From Bacteroidota bacterium (lineage in GTDB: Bacteria; Bacteroidota; Bacteroidia; Flavobacteriales; Schleiferiaceae): a stretch of DNA of 64,000 bases. Below, in pieces: positions 35,162 through 44,099 of the stretch. A model generated the notes under the pieces. That model did no database searches. It was given only the letters and a program-made list of their open reading frames with translations, and had not been told where the DNA came from. The DNA is taken from NCBI GenBank assembly GCA_003385605.1, contig QQUU01000124.1, positions 24,802 through 88,801 on the forward strand, given 5' to 3'. Numbering within the stretch: position 1 is the stretch's first letter; each line of letters starts with the position of its first letter. A program made the translations under genes and the position numbers.

Positions 35162-35570
35162 CCCATTTGATTAGCATGAATTTATCACCAATCTCAGTGA
35201 TAATCATACCTGAGCCCTTAACATTCTCTGAACACCCCATGAATTTAGCGAGCTCCTCGTGCTTGAGGATTTTGTAAGTTGGGTGATAGTTATCGTTGTG
35301 CTGAGGTCGTTTAATACCGTAGGTTTTTACCCAGTTCATTACGCTTACGTGAGAAATTCCTAATACTCTTTCGATTTCTCGGTAACTCACTCCTTCTACA
35401 TAGAGTTGTAATGCTTTGGTAACGTAGTAATCATCGATACGCTTGCCCATCTTTTGCACGGTGAAGTAGTAGTTACAATCTTTACATTTAAAGCGTTGGC
35501 GTCCTTTAATAATGCCACTTTTGACATAGTCTTGGCTTTGACATTTAGGACAGTATAGATCCTTTGACAT
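35145..35570 (-). CDS. IS1 InsA-like zinc-ribbon/HTH protein, probably a domesticated DNA-binding regulator
   Basis: 141 residues from MSKDLYCPKC. Residues ~7-33 form a four-Cys zinc ribbon (CPKC ... FKCKDCNYYF), like the N-terminus of IS1 InsA. Next comes a helix-turn-helix (YVEGVSYREIERVLGISHVSVMNWV). The last ~50 residues (TYKILKHEELAKFMGCSE ... MLIKWERF) are unlike a transposase catalytic domain and no DDE residues or InsB frame follow. No IS ends are seen. It sits at the head of the uptake block, 157 bp before the porin ATG and on the same strand. I read it as a stand-alone regulator derived from a transposase subunit; its targets are not known from sequence. Confidence 0.75.
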   Translation of the reverse strand: MSKDLYCPKCQSQDYVKSGIIKGRQRFKCKDCNYYFTVQKMGKRIDDYYVTKALQLYVEGVSYREIERVLGISHVSVMNWVKTYGIKRPQHNDNYHPTYKILKHEELAKFMGCSENVKGSGMIITEIGDKFMLIKWERFRR

Positions 35571-35581
35571 GGTGTTTTGGC

Positions 35582-35612
35582 GGTATGTATAGGTTTTTTG
35601 CAAAACCATACC
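35582..35612. promoter_or_regulatory. Nested inverted repeat upstream of the zinc-ribbon gene
   Basis: Outer arms GGTATG/CATACC and inner arms GGTTTT/AAAACC around TTGC, imperfect because of a 4-5 nt insert in the left arm. It starts 12 bp upstream of the ATG at 35570. The remaining 251 bp to the MarR stop (35613-35863) are AT-rich and hold no gene that I can see. Confidence 0.4.
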
Positions 35613-35863
35613 TAATTAGCAATATATACTTTAAGGATGGTCGCTGAGTAAATGTAGCTATTTCTAATTAACTGAAAATGAATAGGTAAAAAAATTCTCA
35701 AATCTTCGCTAGAGGTCGCTTTAATAAGGTGTTGGTGATATATTTCTATGTGCTACTCTATTAAATGTAACGGCTGCCGATGTTGAGAAAGTAAACATTA
35801 GAGCTGAGAAGAGTTGATGAGAATGAGTTGAAATTACGAGAAGTTTGTATATATCAAATCAAA

Positions 35864-36298
35864 CTAACTGCCTTTCATTTCGACTATAACGGCGCGTATA
35901 TCATCAACGGTTTCTAAAAATTCCTGTGTACGCTTTTCGCCAATCCTTTCCGCAATACTCTGGTTAAAATCTAAAACAACCCGTCGTGCGATGTTTCGTT
36001 TCGAAATGCCAGCATCTGTGAGTCGAATAACCACAGATCTCTTATCGTTGGGGTCTGAAACCTTATGGATGAGGCCTTGAGCTTCCATAGACTTCAATAC
36101 CCGGCTTAAGGAGGTACTCTCCATACCCATTTTAGGACCCAACGCAGTGGAGCGAATACCTTCTTTAATATCGATGTTGAGTAGAGCCATACCGACGGAT
36201 GTCGTTAGCCCCTGTGCCGATACCAGTTCGTTGTACATCTTGGATATCTGAATCCAAGTTTTGCGAATATGGAAATCAAAGGTTTTTTCGGGCTTCAT
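35864..36298 (-). CDS. MarR-family transcriptional regulator
   Basis: 144 residues from MKPEKTFDFHIRKTW. Winged-helix layout: LLNIDIKEGIRSTALGPKMGMESTSLSRVLKSMEAQGLI (HTH) followed by the wing with SDPNDKRSVVIRLTDAG, the classic DxRSxxxxLTxxG. Helices at both ends form the dimer interface. MarR proteins usually repress neighbouring or own genes and respond to small ligands. A 16-bp palindrome lies 21 bp upstream. An in-frame extension to 36328 crosses that palindrome and is not used. Which genes it controls beyond itself is unknown. Confidence 0.9.
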   Translation of the reverse strand: MKPEKTFDFHIRKTWIQISKMYNELVSAQGLTTSVGMALLNIDIKEGIRSTALGPKMGMESTSLSRVLKSMEAQGLIHKVSDPNDKRSVVIRLTDAGISKRNIARRVVLDFNQSIAERIGEKRTQEFLETVDDIRAVIVEMKGS

Positions 36299-36319
36299 AT
36301 CCCGAATATACACATTAAT

Positions 36320-36335
36320 CCTATGCACGCATAGG
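36320..36335. promoter_or_regulatory. Perfect palindrome, candidate MarR operator
   Basis: CCTATGCACGCATAGG has perfect 7-bp arms around AC. It lies in the 40-bp gap between the LPP20-like stop and the MarR start, which suits autoregulation. Confidence 0.5.
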
Positions 36336-36338
36336 AAA

Positions 36339-37592
36339 TTAGTAGCCTAGGTTGCGAACGATTTGCGGAACTATAAAGAATCGGATGTCTTTGTCGAACT
36401 CTGCATATGCAGCTTGTTTCGCAGCTGCTGGGTTGGTACTTATTCCGAATTTCATCAGTCGCTGACTAGACCATAGAACTGTATTGCTCGAACTTTTAAG
36501 TACAAAGCTTCCAGAGATAATGTGTTTGGTTCGGTCTCCGAGGTTCCTTTCCGTGGTTTCATTTCCTTTGAATTCTAGGACCAAAGGCGCCTCATTGCTT
36601 GTGTTAAAGGTACTTGAAATAGATTCTGAAATGGCACTTTGTAGTCCTCGGGGAGCAGCTACTTGTATCAATGTGTTCTGAAAGAATAGACTCTCACTGA
36701 TTTTCCAGTTACTCGCTGCCTCCAACCAAAGGTGGACCAGTGGACTACTTTGTGGAAGCAGACGCTTAAAATCTAGTGGACATTCTAAAATGATGGCATT
36801 TTCGCGGCCGGTGTGCTCGCAAAGTATGGAGCCCAATGCGCTGTTAAAACTAAAATTACCCGAGCTAGAGGTTAATTTAATTGCGGTATTCAATGCCTCC
36901 TCGTTAAGTCGAAGGACCGCTGAGAATTGATCCGGCAAGCCGAGATAATTTGTAGTTTCCGGCAGTAGAATGCTCCCTTTGAGATCGCTCTCAATGCTTC
37001 TCAAGCCGTTAATAAGCTTTGCATTTAGTTCAATCTTGAACTTCGGATCTTTGAGCAGTTGTCGGTCAAATGCTTTTTGAAGCGCATCGGCTAAGGCTTG
37101 AAAACGTGCGCCGGCTGGTCTATCGGATTCGCCTGTGATCTCAAGTTTACCGTCGATGTAGGCCATGGCGATCGCGTCATTCTTGGCTTTTACTTCTAGA
37201 AATTGAGGCAAGTCCAGCTTGTAGAGAACGTAGTATCTAAGTTCATCCGAATAGGTGTCAACGAGTTCGTACCCTTCTAACTTAATGTGACTTGTGGTCA
37301 GCGTTTGAGAACTGAACGAGGACGAAAAGCCGCCGACATCTTCTTTTTGAAGTAAACGACTTTCGTCGAAAACCTGACTCTCCACCTCACCGGCTAAATC
37401 TGCCAAAGCATTCGAACGAGCGGCTTGTTGATAGGCAGTATTTGGGTTGATATACGACATGCCTACTCCATAAACATAGGTGCGCCGTGCATCGATAGGT
37501 TTGGCACCAATCCATTCAGGTACGGACGCCTTTTGCGTACCACAACTCCAAAATAAAATGCCGCTTAATGCGAGTAGAAGTAGTTTTCTCAT
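36339..37592 (-). CDS. LPP20-like lipoprotein
   Basis: 417 residues with a lipoprotein signal (LLLLALSGILFWSCG, lipid Cys at 17). The region after the signal (YVYGVGMSYINPNTAYQQAARSNALADLAGEVESQV) is the LPP20/DUF-type fold, in which an Ala-rich helix follows a VYGVG strand. The rest is less typical, with a second beta-rich half. Overlaps the upstream TPR/CsgG-like gene by 4 bp (ATGA). Function unknown. Such proteins are periplasmic-facing outer-membrane lipoproteins. A shorter relative lies at 58282. Confidence 0.72.
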   Translation of the reverse strand: MRKLLLLALSGILFWSCGTQKASVPEWIGAKPIDARRTYVYGVGMSYINPNTAYQQAARSNALADLAGEVESQVFDESRLLQKEDVGGFSSSFSSQTLTTSHIKLEGYELVDTYSDELRYYVLYKLDLPQFLEVKAKNDAIAMAYIDGKLEITGESDRPAGARFQALADALQKAFDRQLLKDPKFKIELNAKLINGLRSIESDLKGSILLPETTNYLGLPDQFSAVLRLNEEALNTAIKLTSSSGNFSFNSALGSILCEHTGRENAIILECPLDFKRLLPQSSPLVHLWLEAASNWKISESLFFQNTLIQVAAPRGLQSAISESISSTFNTSNEAPLVLEFKGNETTERNLGDRTKHIISGSFVLKSSSNTVLWSSQRLMKFGISTNPAAAKQAAYAEFDKDIRFFIVPQIVRNLGY

Positions 37593-38959
37593 GGCCTCAA
37601 ATCTAAGGTTTGTACATGCTTAGCACTGTTCTGTGCAAAGTAGTTGATAGCACCCTTACGCATAGTCGCAGGACTTTTAACGCTTTTCGATGCCTTCCGG
37701 AGTCGAGCGAGTTCTTTGCGCTTGAATTCAGCGATTTCCGGGCGATCTGAATAATGGTCACGGCTTTGGTATTTCCAGTAGCCTGGAAAGAGCTGGTCAT
37801 TGCTGTAGTTGATGTAATGTGCTTTGTCCTCGTCGTCAAATTCAAAACTATTGACACTAAGAATTTTAGAAGTCGCTCGATCTGTGAGTACAAGTTCTGC
37901 GATGTAATGCACACGATTTTCTTTCCAGTATTCACGGTACGTCACCTTTTTATACTTGGCGGTCATTACTGTTTCGCCCTCTTTGTTTTTAGTCTTCACA
38001 TAGAATCTTTCGTAGCCTTTCTTGGTTTCCGATTCCAATTCACCTTCAATCTCATCAGCAACATTTACGACTACTTTCAGGTAGGCATTTGCAGATAAAA
38101 GTTCTTGCGTCAATGCCCCATCAGAAGTCGTTCCCTGCACAATGGCTTCTTGTTCCTCTTGGATGAGGTCAAAATTTGTACGGTCAACAAGCTCCAAAAA
38201 CGGGTCGCCCAATCGGTACAACTCGCTAATTAATCTCGATTGTACTGCCGCACTTATAGTTGCTTCTTTACCTGTGAGGTTTGGATCACTCACAATACCT
38301 ATTCGATACATTCCTCGATCCAAAGCTTCGTCCATCAATAGCTTCAGCTCGTTTTGATCAGGATACTTTTTGTACATCGGCTGAAGACGATAATACGCCT
38401 CCTTGTATTTACCCAGCTCAAACTCTTCCAGGGCTTTTGTATATACCGGTTCAACTTCACTAAATCTGAGAAGGCTCTTTACATCTTTATATTTTGGATC
38501 TAATTCATTTAACTCTCGCAATCGCTTTTGAGCCTGCTGATAATCTTTCGCACGAATCAACCCATGCGAACGTTCATATACTCCAGCCATGTAGCGACTT
38601 CGCTGCTCCAAATAATCGCGAGTGTAAAATCCTTCATAGCGACTTACGCTTATGTAGGGCTTCAGATAATTTGTCCATTTCTCCGCCTCTAAAAACTTGT
38701 ATACGGATAGAGAATCATTACCGTCGGCAAACCTGTAATTCGTGTAGAGCTCTTCGAGAAGGGCAGTACCGTAGGTGTTCATTGCCGTTACATACTTCGC
38801 CTTATTGGGTTTGCGGTCAAGTGCAAATTTATATTCTGTTACCGCGCGCTTGAGGGCTCTGGCCTCTGCAAACCGGTTTCCCTGCTTGTAGTGATAGCGT
38901 GCTCCGTGGCAACTTGCCAATAACATTGCGGAAAACAACAGAAGTATACTTTTTTTCAT
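37589..38959 (-). CDS. TPR lipoprotein with CsgG-like domain
   Basis: About 456 residues from MKKSILLLFSAMLLASC, with lipid Cys at 17. TPR-like helices occupy about 25-220 (AKRALKRAVTEYKFALDRKPN-type repeat, KDYQQAQKRLRELNELDPKYK, GKYKEAYYRLQPMYKKYP). The next part (IGIVSDPN ... LVDRTNFDLIQEEQEA ... LSANAYLKVVVNV) resembles the CsgG/LpoB-type fold, where a conserved DR...EQ segment precedes an 'A-Y-L' strand. The C-terminus is basic. Stop overlaps the LPP20-like gene. The match to CsgG is by pattern only. Secretion-channel versus accessory role cannot be told. Confidence 0.6.
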   Translation of the reverse strand: MKKSILLLFSAMLLASCHGARYHYKQGNRFAEARALKRAVTEYKFALDRKPNKAKYVTAMNTYGTALLEELYTNYRFADGNDSLSVYKFLEAEKWTNYLKPYISVSRYEGFYTRDYLEQRSRYMAGVYERSHGLIRAKDYQQAQKRLRELNELDPKYKDVKSLLRFSEVEPVYTKALEEFELGKYKEAYYRLQPMYKKYPDQNELKLLMDEALDRGMYRIGIVSDPNLTGKEATISAAVQSRLISELYRLGDPFLELVDRTNFDLIQEEQEAIVQGTTSDGALTQELLSANAYLKVVVNVADEIEGELESETKKGYERFYVKTKNKEGETVMTAKYKKVTYREYWKENRVHYIAELVLTDRATSKILSVNSFEFDDEDKAHYINYSNDQLFPGYWKYQSRDHYSDRPEIAEFKRKELARLRKASKSVKSPATMRKGAINYFAQNSAKHVQTLDLRP

Positions 38960-39024
38960 AGAGTCCATCTTATATTGTGCAGAACAAAAGCCGTGCCCGA
39001 GGCCATAAAGTTAGGTCTTGCTAT

Positions 39025-39032
39025 TATTTTTG
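39025..39032 (+). promoter_or_regulatory. -7 element in front of yaaA (near-leaderless)
   Basis: TATTTTTG matches TAnnTTTG; five bases (ACACC) separate it from the ATG at 39038. Confidence 0.45.
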
Positions 39033-39037
39033 ACACC

Positions 39038-39805
39038 ATGAATAACCCGATTGTATTACTATCCCCTTCAAAAGGGATGGGAACCTTTCCATCAAACGCC
39101 CCCTATGTAGGCTCAGCACCTGTTCCGTTCAAGGCAGAGACAGCAGCCATCGTCGCGGCCATTCAAGGGTTGAGTGAGGCGGAGCAGAAAAAGCTTTTCA
39201 AGGTGAGCGATTCATTGTTTACCTCGGTCCAAAGCATATGGTCCTTGGACAAAAAGCAATACATCGACCCTTCGCAAGGATTGCCGGGCTTATTCGCATA
39301 CACAGGGGAAGCATTCAAGAGCTTTGATGCATATTCACTTGGGCCAAACGCTCTACAGCGTGCTAAGAATTCCTTGGCAATCATCAGTGGGTTATACGGT
39401 GTGGTTAATGGAGATATGAATATTGTGCCCTACCGCCTTGAGATGCAAAGCAGATTGAGTATTGGTGATCACAAGAATTTATATGCGTTATGGAAACCGT
39501 TGCTCACCAAATGGCTCAACAAACAAGAGGCGGGTTTTGCTGTGAATTTGTGCAGCACGGAATACGCGAAGGCATTCGATTGGAAATCGGTAACCATGCC
39601 AACCATACATGTCGATTTTAAGCAAATGAAAAACGGAGAGCAAAAGTCTATATCCGCTTTTTCTAAGCAAGCAAGAGGATTAATGGCTCGATGGATATTT
39701 AAAGAAAATATTCAAACTATTTTTGGGTTAGCGTCGTTTGATTTAGACGGTTATAGACTATACAGTCACGAGGGTGATCACATGGTCTTTTTAAGAGAAG
39801 GATAA
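39038..39805 (+). CDS. yaaA: YaaA-family (UPF0246) peroxide stress protein
   Basis: 255 residues with the YaaA hallmarks: LLSPSKGM at the start, PGLFAYTGEAFKSFDA in the centre, LYGVVNGDMNIVPYRLEM, VNLCSTEYAKAF and the VDFKQMKNGEQKSISAFSKQARGLMARW region. In E. coli YaaA lowers intracellular iron and limits damage under H2O2, and it binds DNA. Start at 39038: the 21 extra codons upstream hold the promoter. 12 bp before the next gene. Confidence 0.93.
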   Translation: MNNPIVLLSPSKGMGTFPSNAPYVGSAPVPFKAETAAIVAAIQGLSEAEQKKLFKVSDSLFTSVQSIWSLDKKQYIDPSQGLPGLFAYTGEAFKSFDAYSLGPNALQRAKNSLAIISGLYGVVNGDMNIVPYRLEMQSRLSIGDHKNLYALWKPLLTKWLNKQEAGFAVNLCSTEYAKAFDWKSVTMPTIHVDFKQMKNGEQKSISAFSKQARGLMARWIFKENIQTIFGLASFDLDGYRLYSHEGDHMVFLREG

Positions 39806-39816
39806 AATAAGATTGG

Positions 39817-40509
39817 ATGAAAAATAAAGTACTCATCGCGGCGGTATTAGCGCTATTCGCATTTTCCGCACAGGCGCAACGCCCAACATCTTTCCTAGAG
39901 CTAGGAGGTTACGGCATGTCTCAGAATTATTTGGGAGATGTAAATGGGAATTCTTTGAGCGCCTTTACGCAAGAAGCAAAATTTGGTGCAGGTGCTCAAC
40001 TGAAATACAATTTTAGCAGTTTGCTGAGTGTAGGTGCAGATGTGAATTTTGGTAGCGTATACAGTCATGATAATTTGCACGGCAACGAAACGAGAGATTA
40101 CGTTGTAGATACTGAGCTTCTTCAAATGGGGGTATTTACAAATGTTCATTTTATTCCATTCGGGAAATACAACTTGCGCCATTCACACACCCCTTTCGTG
40201 CACGTTGGTGTAAATGCGGTAACCTACCAGCCTAACCTCAATACCAATGCACAGTACCCCGAAGAGATTGAATTGTATCCAGGCACGGGTCATACTTTTG
40301 GTTACACCTTGGGCTTTGGATGGAGAATACGTCGTTCGCTGAAGTCTTTCTACAACTTTGGTATTTACTACAACGGCTTTGCGGCATCGAACATCGAAGG
40401 GTTCAACTACACTACAGAATACCTTGAGGCAAATTCAGGCGTTCGAAATACCATGGACGGGTGTTTGACGTTAAAGCTCGGTATGAGTCTTGGATTCTTC
40501 GAGCAGTAG
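39817..40509 (+). CDS. Small outer-membrane beta-barrel protein (DUF6089/OmpW-like size)
   Basis: 230 residues. Signal peptide at 1-20 (LIAAVLALFAFSAQAQ). The mature part shows amphipathic strands (FLELGGYGMSQNYLGDVN, AQLKYNFSSLLSVGADVNFG, FGYTLGFGWRIR) and ends in MSLGFFEQ, fitting an 8-strand barrel common in Bacteroidota. No catalytic motif. Follows yaaA by 12 bp and is closed by a terminator. Function unknown. Confidence 0.75.
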   Translation: MKNKVLIAAVLALFAFSAQAQRPTSFLELGGYGMSQNYLGDVNGNSLSAFTQEAKFGAGAQLKYNFSSLLSVGADVNFGSVYSHDNLHGNETRDYVVDTELLQMGVFTNVHFIPFGKYNLRHSHTPFVHVGVNAVTYQPNLNTNAQYPEEIELYPGTGHTFGYTLGFGWRIRRSLKSFYNFGIYYNGFAASNIEGFNYTTEYLEANSGVRNTMDGCLTLKLGMSLGFFEQ

Positions 40510-40535
40510 ATTTCGGCACAGCCTTTGAACCATAT

Positions 40536-40565
40536 AAAGGGCCCTCGAGAGAGTGGCCTTTTTTT
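40536..40565 (+). terminator. Intrinsic terminator after the barrel gene
   Basis: Stem AAAGGGCC/GGCCTTTT (8 pairs including one G-U), 11-nt loop, T-run to 40565. Confidence 0.65.
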
Positions 40566-40626
40566 AACTTTTAAATGACACCTTGACCGCATTTTTCATG
40601 TGGTTGGGAAGATGTTGCACTGAATT

Positions 40627-43087
40627 ATGGACAGTTTGTCACTTAGCGAAATAATTAACGAAAGCACGGAATTTATTCCGTTGATGACTTCAGACGATGA
40701 GGTAGAGATTAATTCTACGGATTTGCCCGAAGAACTTGCCATTCTACCATTGAGAAACACGGTCATCTTTCCGGGGGTTGTTGCGCCTATTACTGCGGGT
40801 CGTGATAAGAGCCTCCGCCTTATTCGCAGCATTACCGAGGAGCCTAAGTATGTTGGGATGATCGCACAGCGCGATGGCGACAACGAAGATCCCGGAGCCT
40901 CTGATGTCTTTCCGATAGGAACCTTGGCGCAGATTGTCAAGAGTTTCAAAATGCCCGACGGCAATACCACCATTATCATTCAGGGGAAGAAACGTTTCAG
41001 AGTCCTCGAATGGACGCAAACCGAACCCTACAATAGAGCGAAGGTTGAATTCCTACCTGAGTTTGTACCTGCTGAAGATGATGTTGAGTTCAACATTTTA
41101 ATGGAGAGCATCAAAGATGTCGCAGCGCAATTAATCCAGGACAGTCCACATATCCCAACTGAAGCGCAAGCGGCTTTAGATAATATCAAAAGCAATACGT
41201 TCTTGTTGAACTTTATTGCATCCAACAGCAGCATGACCCTTGACAAGAAGCAAGAGGTTCTAGAGTTGGATGAGTTGAAGGATCGTGCCACCAAAGTGCT
41301 AGAAGGTCTGAACTTAGAGCTTAAGATGCTTGAGGTCAAGAATGAGATTCAAGACAAAGTCAAACACGAATTCGACCAACAACAGCGTGAGTACTTCCTC
41401 CACCAACAGATGAAGACTATCCAAGAGGAACTTGGTGGGAATTCGAGCGAAACTGAGATTGAGGAGTTGCGTCAACGCGCCAAGACCAAGACTTGGGACG
41501 ACAGCACAGCCGAACGTTTTGACAAGGAAATTAAGAAGTTGCAGCGCTTAAATCCTCAGATGCCTGAATTTGCTATTCAGCGCAATTACCTCGAGTTTAT
41601 GCTGGATTTACCCTTTGAACCTAAGGGGTCGTCAGAGATAGATCTAAAAGCAGCTACGTCGGTTTTGGATAAAGATCATTACGGCTTGGAGAAGGTAAAA
41701 GAACGCATTTTAGAGCATCTAGCCGTATTGAAGCTTAAAGGCGATATGAAGAGTCCTATTATCTGTCTCGCCGGTCTGTCTCGCTGGTCCTCCGGGAGTA
41801 GGAAAGACGTCTCTAGGGAAGAGTATTGCTGAGGCTTTAGGGAGGCCGTATGTTCGTATGTCCCTGGGAGGTCTACGTGACGAAGCAGAGATTCGCGGAC
41901 ACCGTAAAACGTATATCGGTGCGATGCCGGGTCGTATTTTACAGAACATGAAGAAGGCGGGGTCTAATGATCCGGTGTTCATTCTCGATGAAATTGATAA
42001 GCTCAGTTACGGTACAGGAGGGGATCCGTCGTCGTCCATGCTAGAGGTACTTGATCCTGAGCAAAACGATAGCTTCTATGACAACTACCTGGAGATGGGT
42101 TATGATCTTAGTAAGGTTTTCTTCATAGCAACTGCTAATAATTTGGGTGCTATTCAGCCTGCTTTGCTCGATCGAATGGAAGTCATTGATGTGACCGGTT
42201 ACACCATTGAAGAAAAGGTGGAAATTGCCCGACAGCATTTGGTACCAAAACAATTGGACAACCACGGTCTAACAAAGGACCAATTTTCCATTACGAAGCC
42301 AGTGCTGAAATCCTTGGTGGAAGGATATACACGTGAGAGCGGTGTCAGAAACCTTGATAAGAAAGTTGCCAAGCTGATTCGCTCAACAGCCAAAGATGTT
42401 GCCATGGGTAATGAGGCTGTGCCTAGCATTTCTAAAGAGCAGCTAGAGACGATTCTTGGGCCTTCTCGAGAGCGTGATATCTATGAGGGTAATGCACACG
42501 CCGGTGTAGTGACGGGATTGGCCTGGACACCTGTAGGGGGTGATATTTTATTCATTGAAAGTTCCCTAGCTAAAGGCAATGGAAAGGTCATTATCACAGG
42601 AAACCTCGGGGATGTTATGAAGGAGAGTGCGACCATCGCGCTTGCTTACCTTAAATCCAATGCAGAACGACTAGGAATAGATTCGCGATTGTTTACCTCT
42701 TACGATATCAATATTCACGTTCCTCAGGGTGCAATCCCAAAGGACGGTCCGAGTGCTGGGGTTACTCTTTTAACGGCATTAACCTCACTGTTTACTCAAA
42801 AGAAAGTAGCACCAAAACTCGCCATGACCGGCGAGATTACTCTTCGTGGAAAGGTTTTGCCTGTTGGTGGTATTAAGGAGAAAATTCTTGCAGCGAAGCG
42901 TGCTAAAATCACGAACATTCTTCTCTGCGATAAGAACCGTAAGGACATTGAAGAGATCGAGGCACACTATCTAAAAGGCATGACTTTCCATTATGTGCAA
43001 GAGATGTCTGAGGTCTTAGAATTGGCTATCTTAGACCAAAAGGTCAAGGGCGCTAAGAAGCTTGAGCCAGCAAAAAAGAACGGTTGA
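40627..43087 (+). CDS. lon: ATP-dependent protease Lon, frame broken by a 13-bp tandem duplication at the Walker A motif
   Basis: Cytoplasmic AAA+ serine protease for damaged and regulatory proteins. The N-terminal LAN domain ([20 protein letters not shown] ...) and coiled coil ([24 protein letters not shown]) are in frame 1 up to PIICLAG. After a repeated 13-mer at 41762-41787 the frame is lost. The AAA+ and protease parts continue in the shifted frame ([34 protein letters not shown], catalytic Ser in [12 protein letters not shown] near residue 704, Lys in [16 protein letters not shown]). Collapsing the repeat gives [13 protein letters not shown] and an 816-codon gene (815 residues), the normal Lon size. 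Stop overlaps the porQ start. Confidence 0.9.
41762..41787. repeat. 13-bp imperfect tandem duplication inside lon
   Basis: TCTGTCTCGCCGG followed at once by TCTGTCTCGCTGG, one C/T difference. The variant codon (GCC/GCT) is synonymous (Ala of LAG). The 13-bp insertion shifts the frame just before the Walker A glycine loop. Confidence 0.93.
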
Positions 43088-44085
43088 TCCAAAGAATACT
43101 CATAGCATTTGCCTTTCCACTGAGCCTTGTCGCTCAGAGTGGGGGATCGTCTTTATTCTCTTTTTTAGACAGAAGTGTTTTTGCGGGAAGCTCTGCATTG
43201 GCGAATACAGCCTACCTCAATCCAGCGGCAGTTGGTGCCTATGCGTTACAGAACCCTTTGTTATTGAACGATAGCACATTGTATGACCTCGAGGTGAGCT
43301 ATGGCGCTTTAGGCGAAGGGATACAGCTCCTGCAGTCCTCCTTTGGATGCAAGATTTACGGGCATGCCTTCATGTTGGGTGTACAGAATATCAGCTACGG
43401 CGAATTCAATGCCACCGATACATGGGGAAACTCACTAGGAACCTTTACTGCGGGCGATCTAGCAATGTCTGTAGGTACTTCATTATTCGCATACCAAGGA
43501 TGGGAATTAGGGGCCAATTTTAAATTGGTCTCAGGCACCTATGAAAGCTATCAGAGTTGGGCATTAGCATCCGATTTGGTAGCTATGCGTCGCTTTGAAA
43601 ATTCACCCGATGTGGTCATCATGGCAAAAAACATGGGAACCCAAATCACCACCTTTGCTGGTCAAAGAGAAGCTCTACCACTAAATCTGCTTGTCGCTGT
43701 AGGAGACAAATTGAAATATGCGCCGTTTCGATGGACGTTCGTTATCGACCAGATTCAACGACCGAATTTGGGGTACGATGATCCGAATAACATTGTTATT
43801 GACCCTATTACAGGTGAAGAAAAGCTGAATCCTCAATCGTATTTGAACCTCGCCCTGCGCCATTTAAGCGGCTCTATTGAATTCTTGCCCACCCGCAGAA
43901 CGCATTTGATGATGGGTTATAGCTTTAGACGTCAGTACGAAATGGCATTGCCAACTCGACGTACTTCAGGAGGATTCACAGTAGGAGCAGGCATGTATTT
44001 CGATAAGTTCAATTTGCACTATGCAAATGAGCTAAGAAGCGTAGCGGGGCGTATGAATACCCTATCTTTGGGCATCCAATTATGA
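43084..44085 (+). CDS. porQ: Type IX secretion system protein PorQ
   Basis: 333-residue outer-membrane barrel protein of the T9SS machinery. Signal peptide ([17 protein letters not shown]), then [30 protein letters not shown], and repeated strand pairs ending in TLSLGIQL. PorQ, with PorU/V/Z, forms the attachment complex that handles cargo with C-terminal sorting domains, such as those at 9696 and 53803. TTG start at 43084 overlaps the lon stop, with no ATG close by. Located before cmk, as usual in this phylum. Confidence 0.87.
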   Translation: MIQRILIAFAFPLSLVAQSGGSSLFSFLDRSVFAGSSALANTAYLNPAAVGAYALQNPLLLNDSTLYDLEVSYGALGEGIQLLQSSFGCKIYGHAFMLGVQNISYGEFNATDTWGNSLGTFTAGDLAMSVGTSLFAYQGWELGANFKLVSGTYESYQSWALASDLVAMRRFENSPDVVIMAKNMGTQITTFAGQREALPLNLLVAVGDKLKYAPFRWTFVIDQIQRPNLGYDDPNNIVIDPITGEEKLNPQSYLNLALRHLSGSIEFLPTRRTHLMMGYSFRRQYEMALPTRRTSGGFTVGAGMYFDKFNLHYANELRSVAGRMNTLSLGIQL

Positions 44086-44099
44086 TCCTATAACGGCCC

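Noticed and set aside
35145..35570. An active IS1-type insertion sequence
   Set aside because: No InsB catalytic frame, no terminal inverted repeats and no target duplication flank the gene; the tail is not a transposase domain.
35613..35863. Possible small gene or RNA in the 251-bp gap before the MarR stop
   Set aside because: AT-rich, no frame with a believable start, no stable hairpin or tRNA-like fold seen.
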